This document shows, piece after piece, positions 18,052 to 27,123 of a stretch of 64,000 bases of DNA (positions are counted from its first letter, which is position 1; every line of letters starts with the position of its first letter). The notes under the pieces were generated by a model. It was not told where the DNA came from and ran no database searches. It worked only from the letters and a program-made list of their open reading frames with translations. The stretch is from Bradyrhizobium sp. 1 (GTDB lineage Bacteria > Pseudomonadota > Alphaproteobacteria > Rhizobiales > Xanthobacteraceae), in contig NZ_JADPJH010000033.1 of assembly GCF_023073315.1 (NCBI RefSeq), positions 62,001-126,000 on the forward strand, in the 5' to 3' direction. The translations under genes and the position numbers were made by a program.

Positions 18052-18833
18052 CCATCATCGTCCTCCTCAACCTGCAAAATTGTCTCCGATAGCAGCGCCG
18101 CGGCCTTTTGCAGCGGCGGGATGAACCGGTCCAGCTCGGCGAAGCTCACGCGCGCCACCGGCACGGAGACGCCGAGGCAGGCAATCAAGTCCCGATCCGG
18201 GGACAGGATGGGGACGGCGCATCCCACGACGCCCTTCACGTATTCTTCGTTCGTCTTGGCCCAGCCGCGTTGCCTTGTGTCCGCGAGCACCTTCATCAGC
18301 CCGTGGACCTCGACGATGGTCGTTTCCGTGAACTTTGTGAGAGGCAGGGCGCGGCACAAATCCGCCCGCGTCCGCTCGGGCAATCTGCTCATGTAGATCT
18401 TTCCCGTGGACGTGCAGTGGAGCGGCGCCGCTTCGCCTGGATTGAATTGAAGACCCTGCGGCTCCGACACGCGGACGCTGTCGACATAGGCAACGACATT
18501 ATCGCGCACGACACCGATCTCGCACTGCTCGCCGATTTCTCCCGCGACCGCCCTCAGCACGGCGTGCCGCCGCGCGGTACGGAAGGCCGCTCCTATCACA
18601 GAGGCGGACAGCGTGACGAGCTGGTTACCCACGACGTAACGCTTCGTGCCCAATGCTCTCTGAAGCAATCCGCGGTCCTCGAGATTTCCGATCAATCGGT
18701 GTGCGGTCGGAAGAGGCAGCGACAGAGCCTTTGCGATCTCTGCCGCCGAGACGGCTTTGCGTTGGTCGGCAACGTGCCGCACGATCGCGAAGGCACGATC
18801 CAACGGCCCATCGTTCTCGGTTCGCTTCGTCAT
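18039..18833 (-). CDS. IclR-family transcriptional regulator
   Basis: A 264-residue IclR regulator. The N-terminal winged helix (about 12-75) includes VSAAEIAKALSLPLPTAHRLIGNLEDRGLL; the C-terminal GAF-like effector domain contains GEAAPLHCTSTGK, the conserved ligand-pocket segment, and REYxxG-like NEEYVKGVVGCAVPI. It is divergent from the class-V PLP enzyme and amino-acid ABC operon and is the likely controller of that operon. The ATG at 18833 is chosen over an upstream TTG at 18872. It ends in an acidic tail EEDDDGDAQ. The effector is unknown; an amino acid or keto acid handled by the operon is a reasonable guess. Confidence 0.88.
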   Translation of the reverse strand: MTKRTENDGPLDRAFAIVRHVADQRKAVSAAEIAKALSLPLPTAHRLIGNLEDRGLLQRALGTKRYVVGNQLVTLSASVIGAAFRTARRHAVLRAVAGEIGEQCEIGVVRDNVVAYVDSVRVSEPQGLQFNPGEAAPLHCTSTGKIYMSRLPERTRADLCRALPLTKFTETTIVEVHGLMKVLADTRQRGWAKTNEEYVKGVVGCAVPILSPDRDLIACLGVSVPVARVSFAELDRFIPPLQKAAALLSETILQVEEDDDGDAQ

Positions 18834-18888
18834 TGTCCTACCGGCTGGAATTGGCAGCGAAATCAAGCTCAACGTCTATCATTATCAT

Positions 18889-18918
18889 TTTTCGGAATAA
18901 AAAATATTGAAATTCGAC
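18889..18918. promoter_or_regulatory. AT-rich divergent promoter region with imperfect IclR-type dyad
   Basis: The 234-bp spacer between the IclR gene and the aminotransferase holds one markedly AT-rich island. Within it TTTCGGAATA, five A, then TATTGAAA form an imperfect inverted repeat resembling IclR-family sites (TTTC...GAAA arms). This is the best operator/promoter candidate for the divergent pair, but the symmetry is partial. Confidence 0.35.
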
Positions 18919-19067
18919 AAATATCGTTGTGCCAAATGTGAAAGCTCATATTCTTGGCGTCGCCGGCGATTGACTAGAAATTACGCAACGCGGTCTCGCC
19001 GCTGCGAAAATCCCGCTCCGCCGCCTGGCCGACGGCCAGGTCCTGACGGCGCCAACAGGAGATGTGC

Positions 19068-20228
19068 ATGTCTCGTCACTACGACGTGGACGCCGTGAGG
19101 AAGGAATTCCCCGCCGTCGAACGAATGGTCTACCTGGACGCCGGGTTTCAAACACCGCTCGCGCGTCCGGTGAAGGCCGCGATCGAGCTTTTCCTCCGCG
19201 AGGGTTTCGAGACGGCCGGTCCGAAGAGCGTCTGGCTCGACCGGGTCGAGCAGACCCGTGCGAAGGTCGGCCGCCTTCTCGGCGTGACGGCTGATGAGAT
19301 CGCCTTCACCAAGAACACGTCGGAAAGCATGAACATTGCGGCCAACGCGCTGCCGCTTCGGGCCGGCGACAACGTCCTGATGATCCACGGCGATCATCCC
19401 AACAACGCCTACGCGTTCCTCAACCTGCAGCGGAAGGGCGTCGAAATGCGGTTCATCCCGATGACCGACATCGTCGATGCCGACAGCTTTGCTCCCTTCA
19501 TCGACGACAGGACCCGTGCGATCTCGATGTCGCATGTCACGTTCCACGCCGGTCACCGCTTCGACATCGAGAGCGTCGGCGCGCTGTGCGCGAGGAGGAA
19601 GCTCTACTTCGTCGTCGACGTGATGCAGGCAATCGGCGTGGTGCCCATTAACGCGAAGGCGATCGGCGCCAGTTTCATCGGCTCCGGAAGCCATAAGGGA
19701 TTGCTCGTGCCGCAAGGACTCGGCCTGCTCTACTGGGACAAATCCCTCGGAGAGCTCGAACCGGCCTATCTCGCCGCCGCGAGCCTTGCCGAGATCCCGA
19801 ACGATCTCATCGCGCGTCCCGACAGGATGGCGCCCTCGCCGGCGGCAAGGCGATTCGAGCTCGGCAATTTCAATCTGCCCGCGGTCCACGCCCTGGGCGC
19901 GTCCCTCGACATGATCGAGCAGATCGGGGTGCAGAACATCCAGAACCACTGCTTCGACCTCGGCGATCACCTGATCGCGCGGCTGGACGAATTGGGCGTG
20001 CGCCTCGTCGGCCCGCGCGATCGACGACATCGTGCTCCGCACATCTATGTCATCGCCCTGCCGGCCGCGGACTGGCTCGGCCATTTCGAGGAAAACGGCG
20101 TGCGCGTGTCGCCCGAGCGCGACGGCATTCGCGTCTCGCTCGGCATGTTCAACATCACCGACGACATCGATCGCCTGATCGAAATCATTCGCCGGCGCGG
20201 GCTCGGGCGCCCGTCGGTCGCAGCTTGA
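19068..20228 (+). CDS. Class-V PLP-dependent aminotransferase-fold enzyme
   Basis: A 386-residue fold-type I PLP enzyme of the class-V group (cysteine desulfurase/isopenicillin-N epimerase relatives). The PLP lysine is K210 in GSGSHKGLL, the ring-stacking/phosphate segment TKNTSES is at 81-87, and VVDVMQAIG with Asp184 and Gln187 replaces the usual DGAQ. The C-terminal catalytic Cys loop of SufS is not present, so it is not an Fe-S desulfurase. Among two close ATGs, 19068 is right: AGGAG at 19057-19061 lies six bases before it. It heads an operon with a polar amino-acid ABC importer, so it probably acts on the imported amino compound (lyase, epimerase or transaminase). Confidence 0.82.
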   Translation: MSRHYDVDAVRKEFPAVERMVYLDAGFQTPLARPVKAAIELFLREGFETAGPKSVWLDRVEQTRAKVGRLLGVTADEIAFTKNTSESMNIAANALPLRAGDNVLMIHGDHPNNAYAFLNLQRKGVEMRFIPMTDIVDADSFAPFIDDRTRAISMSHVTFHAGHRFDIESVGALCARRKLYFVVDVMQAIGVVPINAKAIGASFIGSGSHKGLLVPQGLGLLYWDKSLGELEPAYLAAASLAEIPNDLIARPDRMAPSPAARRFELGNFNLPAVHALGASLDMIEQIGVQNIQNHCFDLGDHLIARLDELGVRLVGPRDRRHRAPHIYVIALPAADWLGHFEENGVRVSPERDGIRVSLGMFNITDDIDRLIEIIRRRGLGRPSVAA

Positions 20229-20257
20229 ATTCAGCAAATGAGGGGAAGGCAAAAACC

Positions 20258-21154
20258 ATGAAGAAGCTCGTTCAGGTGCTGGGACTTCTCCCGGGCCTCC
20301 TGGCTGTCGGCGCAAGCCCGTCCATGGCCACTGACAGCCCGACGCTGGACAAGATCAGATCCAGCGGCGCGATCACCATCGGCTACCGCGAGGCCTCGAT
20401 TCCATTCTCCTATCTCGGGCCCGATCAGAGGCCTGTCGGCTTCTCGCTCGATCTCTGCGCGGCGATCGTCGATCGCATCAAGAATGAGCTGAAGTTGGCC
20501 AGTCTCAAGGTCAACTACACCCCCGTGAATTCCTCCAACCGGATACCGTTGATCCAGAGCGGGACCGTCGACATCGAATGCGGCGGCACCGCGAACGACA
20601 AGAAGCGGCAGGAGCAGGTGTCGTTTTCGGTCGCCACGTTCGTCAGCCAGCCGCGATGGCTCGTCAAGGCAACCAGCGGCGTCAAGACCGCCGGCGAACT
20701 GAAAGGCAAGACGGTGGTGGTCACGCAAGGCTCCAACGCGGTCGGTTTTGCCCAGAGCGTCAACGCCAAGGAACAGCTCGGCCTCAGCATCGTCCAGGCC
20801 AAGGACCATGCGGAATCCTTCCTGATGCTGAACACCGGCCGTGCCGTCGCCTTCATGGAGGACGATATCCTGCTTGCCGGGCTCAAGGCCGCGGCGCCGA
20901 ATCCGGACGCGCTCCTGTTCCTTCCCGAGGGTTACGCCAAGATCTACTACGGGCTGATGTTCACGAAGGGTGATGCCGGCTTCAAGGCCCTGGTCGACGA
21001 CGTGCTGTCCAAGCAGATGGCGTCCGGCCAATTCGAGAAGACCTACGCCAAATGGTTCACCAAGCCGATCCCGCCCAAGGGTGAGAACCTCGCATTTCCG
21101 CTCACCGACGAATTGATGAACCGGATCGCGCATCCCAGCGACGCCGTCGACTGA
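20258..21154 (+). CDS. Polar amino-acid ABC transporter substrate-binding protein
   Basis: A 298-residue periplasmic binding protein of family 3 (glutamate/aspartate GltI-like). It has a signal peptide MKKLVQVLGLLPGLLAVGA with cleavage near SMA-TDS, then TLDKIRSSGAITIGYREASIPFSYL at the mature N-terminus and DIECGGTANDKKRQ, which fits the ligand arginine/threonine hinge region of glutamate-type binders. The start at MKKLVQ is chosen for the signal peptide; the open frame runs 11 codons upstream into the previous gene. It delivers ligand to the two permeases that follow. Confidence 0.9.
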   Translation: MKKLVQVLGLLPGLLAVGASPSMATDSPTLDKIRSSGAITIGYREASIPFSYLGPDQRPVGFSLDLCAAIVDRIKNELKLASLKVNYTPVNSSNRIPLIQSGTVDIECGGTANDKKRQEQVSFSVATFVSQPRWLVKATSGVKTAGELKGKTVVVTQGSNAVGFAQSVNAKEQLGLSIVQAKDHAESFLMLNTGRAVAFMEDDILLAGLKAAAPNPDALLFLPEGYAKIYYGLMFTKGDAGFKALVDDVLSKQMASGQFEKTYAKWFTKPIPPKGENLAFPLTDELMNRIAHPSDAVD

Positions 21155-21212
21155 CCGACGGAGCCGATCGTCTGGTCATCCTCGTCCGCACCTGCAACCT
21201 TGAGGACTCGCG

Positions 21213-22004
21213 ATGTTCGGAGTGCTTTTTGAACAGGCGGCAGACGGCCAGCGCTACATCGATTGGCTGCTGTCGGGTCTCGGCTGGACACTCGCTCTCG
21301 CCTTCTTCGGCTGGTGGATCGCCTTCGGCATCGGCGTGATCGTCGGCGTGGGCCGCACGGTGCAAAATCGCGTCTTCGCGATACCGGCCCGGCTCTATGT
21401 CGAGATATTCCGGAACATTCCTGTCCTTGTGCAGATGTTCCTCTGGTACTTCGTCTTCCCGGAGGTGGTGCCCAGCGCCCTCGGCGATGCGATCAAGCGG
21501 ATCCCGCCGCCCTGGGCATCGTTCTTTCCGGCACTCTTGTGCCTGGGGCTCTATACGGCGTCTCGCATAGCCGAGCAGGTCCGGGCGGGGATCGAAGCGT
21601 TGCCGAAAGGACAGCTCGAAGCGGCCAATGCTCTCGGTCTCAGCGGTTATCTCACCTATCGGCACGTCATCGTGCCGCAGGCCTTGCGCCTCATCGTGCC
21701 GAGCCTCACCAGCGAGGTGATGGGCATCTACAAGAACACCTCCGTCGCGCTCACAATCGGCCTGATGGAGCTGACCGCCCAGGCTCGCCAGATCAGTGAA
21801 GCGACGTTCCAGACATTCACTGCCTTTGGCGCGGCGACCATCGTCTATCTCTGTCTGGCATTGATTGCCTATCAAGCCATGGCGCTGATCGACAAAGCCG
21901 TCCGGATTCCCGGCAGCGCGCCCGCCAGGCTCCCGGTCGACCAGGATCTCGCCATTGAAGTGCAGCAAGGCGCCTTGCCCGGCGCCATGGAGGCCGCGAA
22001 ATGA
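21213..22004 (+). CDS. Amino-acid ABC transporter permease (GltJ-like)
   Basis: A 263-residue inner-membrane permease of the HisM/GltJ type. It has about five hydrophobic segments and the EAA loop EALPKGQLEAANALGLSG, which contacts the ATPase. The extended first periplasmic part (PEVVPSALGDAIKRIPPPWASFF) is usual for GltJ-like subunits. Its TGA overlaps the ATG of the next permease (ATGA), so translation is coupled. Confidence 0.9.
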   Translation: MFGVLFEQAADGQRYIDWLLSGLGWTLALAFFGWWIAFGIGVIVGVGRTVQNRVFAIPARLYVEIFRNIPVLVQMFLWYFVFPEVVPSALGDAIKRIPPPWASFFPALLCLGLYTASRIAEQVRAGIEALPKGQLEAANALGLSGYLTYRHVIVPQALRLIVPSLTSEVMGIYKNTSVALTIGLMELTAQARQISEATFQTFTAFGAATIVYLCLALIAYQAMALIDKAVRIPGSAPARLPVDQDLAIEVQQGALPGAMEAAK

Positions 22005-22693
22005 ACGCCCTCGATTTCTCCATCGCGGCGCAGGCCTGGCCCTATCTCTGGTCGGGGCTGATCTTCTCGCTGTCGCTCACGGCGGCCGCGTTCGCCATCG
22101 GCATGGTTCTTGGGACCTGTCTCGCGCTGGTCCAGCACTTCGAAATCCCCGTGCTCGCCCAGCTCGTCCGCGGCTACGTTGCGGTCATCCGCTCGATCCC
22201 GCTGATCCTCGTTCTGTTCTGGTTCTTCTTCCTGGTGCCGATCGTGCTCGGGCATCTCATCGGCAACGGCCGCCCGATCCCGATCGGGGCCAACGCTACC
22301 GCCTTCATCACCTTCGGCTTATTCGAGGCGGCCTACTATTCCGAGATCATCCGCGTCGGGCTGCGGGCCGTGAACAAGGGCCAGTTCGAGGCATGCCAGG
22401 CGCTCGCGCTGTCCACCTATGACACCTACCGCCATATCGTCCTGCCGCAGGTGTTGCGCGTGGCCAGCCCGATCATCCTGAGCCAAACCATCATCCTGTT
22501 CCAGGACACCTCCCTCGTTTACGTCCTTTCGCTGACGGACCTTCTGGGCGCCGCTTCCAAGCTCGCACAACTCAACGGCCGCCTCGTCGAGATGTACCTC
22601 GTCGTGGCCGTGACCTACCTCGCCATCAGCTCGGCGGCGTCGCAATGTGTCGCGGCCCTTCGCAAGCGATACGCCGTTGCCACATCGCGATAA
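22001..22693 (+). CDS. Amino-acid ABC transporter permease (GltK-like)
   Basis: A 230-residue second permease of the same transporter. The EAA loop reads NKGQFEACQALALSTYDTYR, and hydrophobic segments surround LILVLFWFFFLVPIVLG. It pairs with the preceding subunit to form the heterodimeric pore. It starts within the previous stop codon and is followed after 22 bp by the ATPase gene. Confidence 0.9.
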   Translation: MNALDFSIAAQAWPYLWSGLIFSLSLTAAAFAIGMVLGTCLALVQHFEIPVLAQLVRGYVAVIRSIPLILVLFWFFFLVPIVLGHLIGNGRPIPIGANATAFITFGLFEAAYYSEIIRVGLRAVNKGQFEACQALALSTYDTYRHIVLPQVLRVASPIILSQTIILFQDTSLVYVLSLTDLLGAASKLAQLNGRLVEMYLVVAVTYLAISSAASQCVAALRKRYAVATSR

Positions 22694-22715
22694 CGCCTCG
22701 TATCGGGAGACCAAC

Positions 22716-23483
22716 ATGCCTCAGGAGACCGTGAGCAATACCGCTCAGACGGCCGCCATCGTCGTGGTCGAGAACGTGATGAAGCGGTTCGGCGCCTTCA
22801 CCGCGCTGAACGACGTCACTCTCAGGGTCGGCAAGGGCGAGAAGATCGTGCTGTGCGGGCCATCCGGCTCCGGCAAGTCGACGCTGATCCGGTGCATCAA
22901 CCATATCGAGAAGCACGACGGCGGCCGGATCGTCGTCGACGGTGTCGAGCTGAGCCATCGCGTCGCCGACATCAACAGCGTTCGCTGTGAAGTCGGAATG
23001 GTGTTTCAGAGCTTCAATCTCTTTCCGCACCTCACCGTCGCCGAGAACTGCATGCTGGCGCCAATGAAGGTTCGCGGCCTTTCGCAAGCCGAGGCGCGCG
23101 ATCGCGCACTTGGACTGCTGCAGAAGGTTCGGATTGGAGATCAGGCCGACAAATATCCTGCACAATTATCCGGCGGCCAGCAACAGCGCGTCGCCATCGC
23201 GCGGGCATTGTGCATGCAGCCCAAGATCATGCTGTTCGACGAACCGACATCCGCGCTCGACCCCGAGATGGTGAAGGAAGTGCTGGACACCATGATCGAG
23301 CTGGCGCGGGACGGAATGACGATGGTCTGCGTGACGCACGAGATGGGATTTGCCCGCGAGGTCGCCGACCGGGTCGTCTTCATGGATCGCGGAAGCATCA
23401 TCGAGGAAGCAGATCCCGAGACGTTTTTCCGGGCGCCCCGGACCGAACGGGCGAAAGGCTTCCTGAATCAGATCATCCACTAG
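22716..23483 (+). CDS. Amino-acid ABC transporter ATP-binding protein (GltL-like)
   Basis: A 255-residue ABC ATPase powering the importer. Walker A GPSGSGKST is at 48-56, the Q-loop at FQSFNLFPHLT, the signature LSGGQ at 150-154, Walker B IMLFDEP at 170-176 and the H-loop at VTHEM. This order and length are standard for the polar amino-acid uptake group. The ATG at 22716 follows GGGAGA; the frame upstream overlaps the permease and is not used. Last gene of the PLP enzyme/ABC operon. Confidence 0.93.
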   Translation: MPQETVSNTAQTAAIVVVENVMKRFGAFTALNDVTLRVGKGEKIVLCGPSGSGKSTLIRCINHIEKHDGGRIVVDGVELSHRVADINSVRCEVGMVFQSFNLFPHLTVAENCMLAPMKVRGLSQAEARDRALGLLQKVRIGDQADKYPAQLSGGQQQRVAIARALCMQPKIMLFDEPTSALDPEMVKEVLDTMIELARDGMTMVCVTHEMGFAREVADRVVFMDRGSIIEEADPETFFRAPRTERAKGFLNQIIH

Positions 23484-23611
23484 GAGGCAAGACAGGGACG
23501 TCTAGCCACACTTGCCAAATCGCACGACAGATCGGCTCCGCGCCAATCCGCGACATTGGCCGGACATCACAGCATGCCATAGACTGCTGATCCGAGACGT
23601 TGGAGGCGAGC

Positions 23612-26470
23612 TTGCGCCCGGTCAGCGAAGGCGCTTATTTCTTTGACGAGTATCGATTTTTTCCCCGGAGGCAGTTGCTCCTTCGGGGGCAGGTCCCTGT
23701 CCGGGTCGGCGCGCGCGCGCTCGATCTGCTTCAGATGCTGCTTGAACGTCAGGGCGAGCTCGTCAGCAAGGCCGATCTGATACGGTTCGCATGGCCCGAC
23801 ACTTTCGTGCATGAGAGCAATCTGAAAGTGAATATCGCGGCACTGCGCCGGTCGCTCCCGCAGGACCGGCCCGACCTTCCCTACATCGTCACCGTTCCCG
23901 GCCGCGGTTATCGCTTCGCCGCGCCGGTCCGGTTCGAGACGGCTTCTGTCTCATCCGGAACGCCCTCGCAGGGTGGCGGCGGCTTCGACCGGCACCCGCA
24001 AGGACTTCATCTCCTGATCGGGCGCGAAGACGACGTCGCCGAACTCACAAAGCGGGTTTGTGATCGCGGCTTCGTCACTATCGTCGGCCCCGCCGGTGTC
24101 GGCAAAACAAGTCTCGCCCTCGCGGCCGCCCGGGAAGTCGCCGAGCGGTTTGGCGACGGTGTCTGCTTTGTCGATCTCGCCGCGATCAACGATCCTCAGC
24201 TGGTGTGCGCGGCCATCGCCTCCGCCCTCGGATCCGGCGCAGGGCTCGTCGATCTGCTCGTCGGCATCGTCGAAGCCTTGCGGTCGAAGGACATGCTGCT
24301 GATCCTCGACAATTGCGAGCATGTGCTGGCCACCGCGGCCCTCGTGGCCGAGCACATTCATCTCGCGCTGCCCGATGTCGTCATTATCGCAACCAGCCGC
24401 GAGCCGTTTCGGTCGAAGACGGAGAATGTGTACCGGCTGTCGCCGCTACGCTGTCCCGAAGATCACATGCGCCTGGACGGACGACAGGCCATGGCGTTCC
24501 CGGCGGTCGAGCTGTTCGTCACGCGGGCCCAGGAGGCGGCAGCTTATGGCCTGAGCAATCGCGACGCGCCTGTGATTGCCGATATCTGCCGGCGGCTGGA
24601 CGGAATTCCCCTCGCCATCGAGCTCGCGGCGCCGCGGCTGAAGAGCCATGACCCGGCCAGCCTGCTCCGGCACCTCAACGCGAGCTTTGACCTTTTGAAC
24701 TATGGTCCGCGAACCGCGCCGCTCCGCCACCAGGCACTTCAGGCGACGCTGGACTGGAGCTACCGGCTCTTGTCCGAGGCCGAGGCGTCGCTGCTGCGTC
24801 ACCTGTCCGTGTTTTCGAGCGTCTTCACGACCGAGGACGTCCTCGGCATCACCAGCGACGTCGTGGCGTCGCCGGGCGAAACCGCCGCATGCCTCGAAAG
24901 CCTCGCATCGAAGTCGCTGGTCTCGCAGACCCTTCCGGACGGCAAGGCTACGTACAAGGCTGCGTACCGGCTGCTCGATACGACCAAGAGCTATGCTGCT
25001 GAACGGCTGCGCAGCGAAGGCGAGTATCGACGTGCCTGCGAGGGCCATGCCACCTACCTGCTCGACCTGTTCGAACGGGCCGAAGCGGAATGGAAGTGGC
25101 TGGCGCGAGAGGAGTGGATGGTGACTTACGACCGGCGCGCCAACGATCTGCGCAAGGCGATCGATTGGGCATTTGGCGCGGATGGCAACATCGAAGCCGG
25201 ATTGAGACTATCCGCCGCGGCCATTCCGCTTTGGGATGAACTCTCATCGGTGGCCGAATGCCGGCAACGCGTGCGCACGGCGCTGGACGCCGCGAAGCAG
25301 ACGGCTCATCCGGATCTCGAATTGCAGATGAAGCTGGCGACGGCTTACGCCCGCAGCCTCTCCTTCACCGCGCAGCTGGAACCTGAGGCGGAAGCGGCGT
25401 GCCTCGAAAGCGTACGGCTGGCCGATCTGAAAGGCGATGCGGATTATCAGCTGCGCTCGGTATGGGGCCTGGCCGTGCTGCAATCCTTCGCCGGCCGTCA
25501 CCGCGACGTCCTGGCGAGCCTCGATCGCTTCGATGCGATCAGCGAGCGCGCCAACGATGGCGCGGCTGCATCTTCCGGCGCACGGTTTCGGATCATGACG
25601 CAGTTCTATCGCGGCGACATCGTCGGTGCGCACGAGGCCCTGAAGCGGCTCGCCAGACAGCACGACAGTCCTGCCGAGCGCGCGCGCATATCGCGCTTTC
25701 AGGTCGATCCCTACGTCGTGATCCGCGTCTCGCTTGCCTTCGTCGGGTGGGTGCGCGGGGATACGGTCGAAGCCATGAAAGCCGCAAGAGCCGCGGTCGA
25801 TGGCGCGACCGCAACCGAGCATCTGGTTTCGCAGTCGAACGCCCTCGCTTTGGCCTTCATTCCCGTCGCCATCTGGACGGGCGACATCGATGCGGCCGAG
25901 CGGCACCTGAACCTGCTCGACGACAACCTCAACCAGAGGAACCTTGCAAGCTGGGCACCGCTCAGCCACTTCTTCCGTGCCGCGATCCACCATCAGCGCG
26001 GCAAGGCGGATGCGGTGGAACAGATGCGCATCGCCGCTGGCGAGATCCTCGCCAGCAAATTCCTGATACGCGCACCAATCTATCTCGGCATGCTCGCGGA
26101 AGCAGCGCTTGAGCGCGGCCGGATCGACGTCGCGCGCGCGAGCATTGCCGCCGCGCTGACGCATGCCGAACAGCTGGATGAGACTTGGTGTCAGCCCGAC
26201 CTGCTGCGCGTGCTCGGGCGTATCGAATATCAGCACGGCGATCGCGGGCGCGGGGAGCAAGCCTTGATCCGCGCGGTGCAGACGGCCGCCGAGGCAGGCG
26301 CCCTCTCCTTCCAGCTCCGCGCCGCAACCGACCTTGCGAATGTGTGGGCGGAGACCGGAGCGCCTTCGGTGGCGACCGCCCTGCTCGATCCGATCTGTCG
26401 GATGTTTGCCCCTGATGGCGCGGACAAGGATATCGCAAGGGCGCGGCGTTTACTGGATCTTCTGCTCTGA
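23612..26470 (+). CDS. Winged-helix/AAA-like ATPase/TPR regulator (AfsR/SARP-like)
   Basis: A 952-residue multidomain regulator. Residues 10-105 form an OmpR/CadC-type winged helix (ARALDLLQMLL..., SNLKVNIAALRRSL, YIVTVPGRGYRF). A STAND-type ATPase follows, with Walker A GPAGVGKTS (159-167), Walker B LLILDNCEH (229-237) and a GIPLAIE motif. The last about 450 residues are alanine-rich helical repeats of TPR type. No ATG fits the N-terminus. GGAGG at 23602-23606 stands five bases before a TTG at 23612, so that TTG is the best start (another TTG at 23600 is less likely). There is no membrane segment. It lies 128 bp after the ABC operon, in the same direction; what it controls is unknown. Confidence 0.82.
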   Translation: MRPVSEGAYFFDEYRFFPRRQLLLRGQVPVRVGARALDLLQMLLERQGELVSKADLIRFAWPDTFVHESNLKVNIAALRRSLPQDRPDLPYIVTVPGRGYRFAAPVRFETASVSSGTPSQGGGGFDRHPQGLHLLIGREDDVAELTKRVCDRGFVTIVGPAGVGKTSLALAAAREVAERFGDGVCFVDLAAINDPQLVCAAIASALGSGAGLVDLLVGIVEALRSKDMLLILDNCEHVLATAALVAEHIHLALPDVVIIATSREPFRSKTENVYRLSPLRCPEDHMRLDGRQAMAFPAVELFVTRAQEAAAYGLSNRDAPVIADICRRLDGIPLAIELAAPRLKSHDPASLLRHLNASFDLLNYGPRTAPLRHQALQATLDWSYRLLSEAEASLLRHLSVFSSVFTTEDVLGITSDVVASPGETAACLESLASKSLVSQTLPDGKATYKAAYRLLDTTKSYAAERLRSEGEYRRACEGHATYLLDLFERAEAEWKWLAREEWMVTYDRRANDLRKAIDWAFGADGNIEAGLRLSAAAIPLWDELSSVAECRQRVRTALDAAKQTAHPDLELQMKLATAYARSLSFTAQLEPEAEAACLESVRLADLKGDADYQLRSVWGLAVLQSFAGRHRDVLASLDRFDAISERANDGAAASSGARFRIMTQFYRGDIVGAHEALKRLARQHDSPAERARISRFQVDPYVVIRVSLAFVGWVRGDTVEAMKAARAAVDGATATEHLVSQSNALALAFIPVAIWTGDIDAAERHLNLLDDNLNQRNLASWAPLSHFFRAAIHHQRGKADAVEQMRIAAGEILASKFLIRAPIYLGMLAEAALERGRIDVARASIAAALTHAEQLDETWCQPDLLRVLGRIEYQHGDRGRGEQALIRAVQTAAEAGALSFQLRAATDLANVWAETGAPSVATALLDPICRMFAPDGADKDIARARRLLDLLL

Positions 26471-26657
26471 GAATTCCAGAACCCAGGTTCCACTTCATCC
26501 CGGCCGTACGCTTTTACCACATTTAACCGCGGCCCTCTCGACACCTCGCTAGACTTGGCGGGACGGTCGGGATTCCGCCGTTGCCGAGGCGGCAATGGCT
26601 GCGCTTGGACCGGTACCTCGGCCGTGTGGACGGCAATATTTCGAAGGACGCACCGAG

Positions 26658-27122
26658 ATGATCGAGCTCACCGTCAATGGGACCAAACGTCGGGTCGATG
26701 TCGTTCCCGAGATGCCGCTGCTTTGGGTTCTGCGCGACGAACTCGGCATCACCAGCCCCAAATACGGCTGCGGGGTCGCGCAATGCGGGACCTGCACCGT
26801 CCACATCGACGGCATGGCCGTCCGGTCATGTCAGGCGCATATCGGCGAGGTCGCGGGCAAGTCGGTCGTCACGCTCGAAGGTTTGGACAACAAGGACCAG
26901 AACCCGGTGATCCAGGCCTGGCTCGAACATCAGGTGCCGCAATGCGGTTACTGCCAGACCGGCCAGATCATGCAGGCCATCTCGCTGCTCGACCTGATTT
27001 CCAATCCCACGGACGACGAGATCAATCAAGTGATGTCCGGCAATCTCTGTCGCTGCGGCACCTATCCGCGCATCCGCGCTGCGATCCATGCGGCCGCGGC
27101 CAAGAAGATGGCGGAGAAGTGA
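26658..27122 (+). CDS. Molybdenum hydroxylase iron-sulfur subunit (isoquinoline 1-oxidoreductase alpha-like)
   Basis: A 154-residue protein with two [2Fe-2S] domains. The plant-ferredoxin-type cluster uses C38, C43, C46 and C58; the helical domain uses C96, C99, C131 and C133 (QCGYCQTGQ and CRCGTYPR). This is the small subunit of xanthine-oxidase-family hydroxylases and passes electrons from the Mo site. The next gene encodes the molybdopterin subunit and no FAD-binding subunit is present, which is the IorAB two-subunit layout. The ATG at 26658 gives a normal N-terminus (MIELTVNGTKR). Confidence 0.92.
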   Translation: MIELTVNGTKRRVDVVPEMPLLWVLRDELGITSPKYGCGVAQCGTCTVHIDGMAVRSCQAHIGEVAGKSVVTLEGLDNKDQNPVIQAWLEHQVPQCGYCQTGQIMQAISLLDLISNPTDDEINQVMSGNLCRCGTYPRIRAAIHAAAAKKMAEK

Positions 27123-27123
27123 G

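Noticed and set aside
19068..20228. Cysteine desulfurase (SufS/IscS) for Fe-S assembly
   Set aside because: The C-terminal catalytic Cys loop and any neighbouring suf genes are missing; the neighbours are an amino-acid importer.
26471..26657. Possible terminator hairpin GAACC-CA-GGTTC after the large regulator
   Set aside because: The two-base loop is too tight and no T-run follows; the spacer otherwise shows nothing I can support.
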